From: Chitinophagaceae bacterium
Lineage (GTDB): Bacteria; Bacteroidota; Bacteroidia; Chitinophagales; Chitinophagaceae
Assembly (NCBI GenBank): GCA_026415715.1
Contig: JAOAGO010000002.1
Location: 1-64,000 of the forward strand
Direction: 5' to 3'
Length of the DNA: 64,000 bases
Under the pieces are notes generated by a model. That model worked only from the letters and a program-made list of their open reading frames with translations. It was not told where the DNA came from and searched no databases. A program made the position numbers and the translations under genes. Shown one piece after another: positions 63,489-64,000 of this stretch (positions are counted from its first letter, which is position 1; each line of letters starts with the position of its first letter).

Positions 63489-64000
63489 ACCTGCGGGAGG
63501 CAATTAAAATTAACCGGGGCGAATGCTGAGTGTGATAAGGCTCCAGTGCATAATTTCCGAATACTTCACGAATTTGCATGCCCTGATAAGAAAGCATATC
63601 ATTAAAATCACCTAAAGAAAATTTGGCAACTTTTTCGGTGTATTCTTTGCAGAAATTTTTTTTAGAATCCGTAACTTTTATTTTTTTATAAAAGTGAGAG
63701 GCATCGTGCCAACGGGTAATTTCATAAGTTATATTTTCTATTTTTTTTGTTTCGTGAAATATCATGTGATTTTCGGCATAGTGAACATTCAGGTAATCTA
63801 TTACAAGAATACCTTCCGGAAGTAAGGCTTTTGCCAAGGTACTCATGGCATCATCATGTTCCCGTTGTGTTTTAAAATATCCGAAACTGGTAAAAAAATT
63901 AAACACATAATGATAATAGTTGCATCGAAAAGGTTGTCGTATATCATGTATAAAAAATTCCAGATTTTCGGTTTCAGATTGTTTGGCTATTTGAATACTT
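63469..64000 (-). CDS. SAM-dependent methyltransferase, 5' end outside the window
   Basis: The C-terminal part of a class I methyltransferase of the small Bacteroidota type. The open frame continues from the stop at 63469 through the right edge; the GTG at 63906 is not the true start, since FIHDIRQPF and NYYHYVFNFFTSFGYF read on without a break. LLPEGILVIDYLNVHY is the core motif-IV-like strand and helix, and SPRLILIASRRF ends the protein. The N-terminal SAM-binding GxGxG motif is not in the window. Substrate unknown. Overlaps the end of the sulfatase gene. Confidence 0.85.
   Translation of the reverse strand, partial: SIQIAKQSETENLEFFIHDIRQPFRCNYYHYVFNFFTSFGYFKTQREHDDAMSTLAKALLPEGILVIDYLNVHYAENHMIFHETKKIENITYEITRWHDASHFYKKIKVTDSKKNFCKEYTEKVAKFSLGDFNDMLSYQGMQIREVFGNYALEPYHTQHSPRLILIASRRFKDDYS

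Overview
The window is ordinary-looking chromosomal DNA from a member of the Bacteroidota, most likely of the Chitinophagales/Chitinophagaceae type. The evidence for this is the gene content: a TonB-dependent receptor with an N-terminal carboxypeptidase-like domain, a DUF5686 outer-membrane protein, bacillithiol synthesis (BshC), a DUF1080 3-keto-glycoside hydrolase lipoprotein, a BNR/Vps10-like exported protein and DUF4878/DUF6702 proteins. Shine-Dalgarno sites are scarce, and many genes are preceded by the Bacteroidetes -7 promoter element TAnnTTTG. No phage, plasmid, CRISPR array or intact insertion sequence is visible.

Layout. 0.2-5.8 kb: bshC (-), a small four-helix membrane protein (+), a YfcE-type phosphodiesterase (-) that seems to start at CTG, hmgA (+) and an exported amidohydrolase (-). 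6-14 kb, all + except one small gene: pyrG, yidC, a GLPGLI-like secreted protein, a TPR protein, a phosphosulfolactate synthase homologue and aroE. 14-17.8 kb: valS (-), an esterase (+) and tRNA-Val(GAC). 18-23.2 kb: an accessory-looking block with a small exported protein, an exported caspase-TPR protein and a convergent exported metacaspase. 23.3-28.8 kb: mtaB and argS (-), then gtrA, carA and aroQ (+). 29-42.4 kb: envelope and secreted proteins (trypsin-like protease, BNR-repeat protein, MORN-like protein, M1 peptidase, TonB receptor, DUF5686 protein). Two copies of a dispersed GC-rich repeat (about 130 bp) lie in this stretch in opposite orientations. 42.8-51.5 kb, all +: phoH, a YiiX-like lipoprotein, two DUF4878-like lipoproteins, crcB, a DUF190 protein, ppa, a half-size TauE/SafE protein, gyrA and a TPR protein ending in a clear terminator. 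51.7-51.95 kb: the decayed C-terminus of a DUF4143 ATPase. 52-54.3 kb: a three-gene sugar block (TIM-barrel isomerase, cytochrome c lipoprotein, DUF1080 hydrolase). 54.4-58 kb: tsaC, cca, a pRiA4b ORF3-like gene and miaA, three of which act on tRNA. 58.3-64 kb: HupE/UreJ-like and DUF6702 proteins (divergent), a CNNM/CorC transporter and a PAP2 phosphatase (-), an LTA-synthase-like sulfatase (+) and a methyltransferase cut off by the window end.

The points most worth a second look are the caspase block, the dispersed hairpin repeat, the phosphodiesterase whose catalytic motif lies upstream of every normal start codon, the unlinked phosphosulfolactate synthase (possible sulfonolipid route), the pRiA4b ORF3-like gene between cca and miaA, and promoter boxes so close to start codons that leaderless transcripts are likely. 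I did not find a system that I can call new with confidence.
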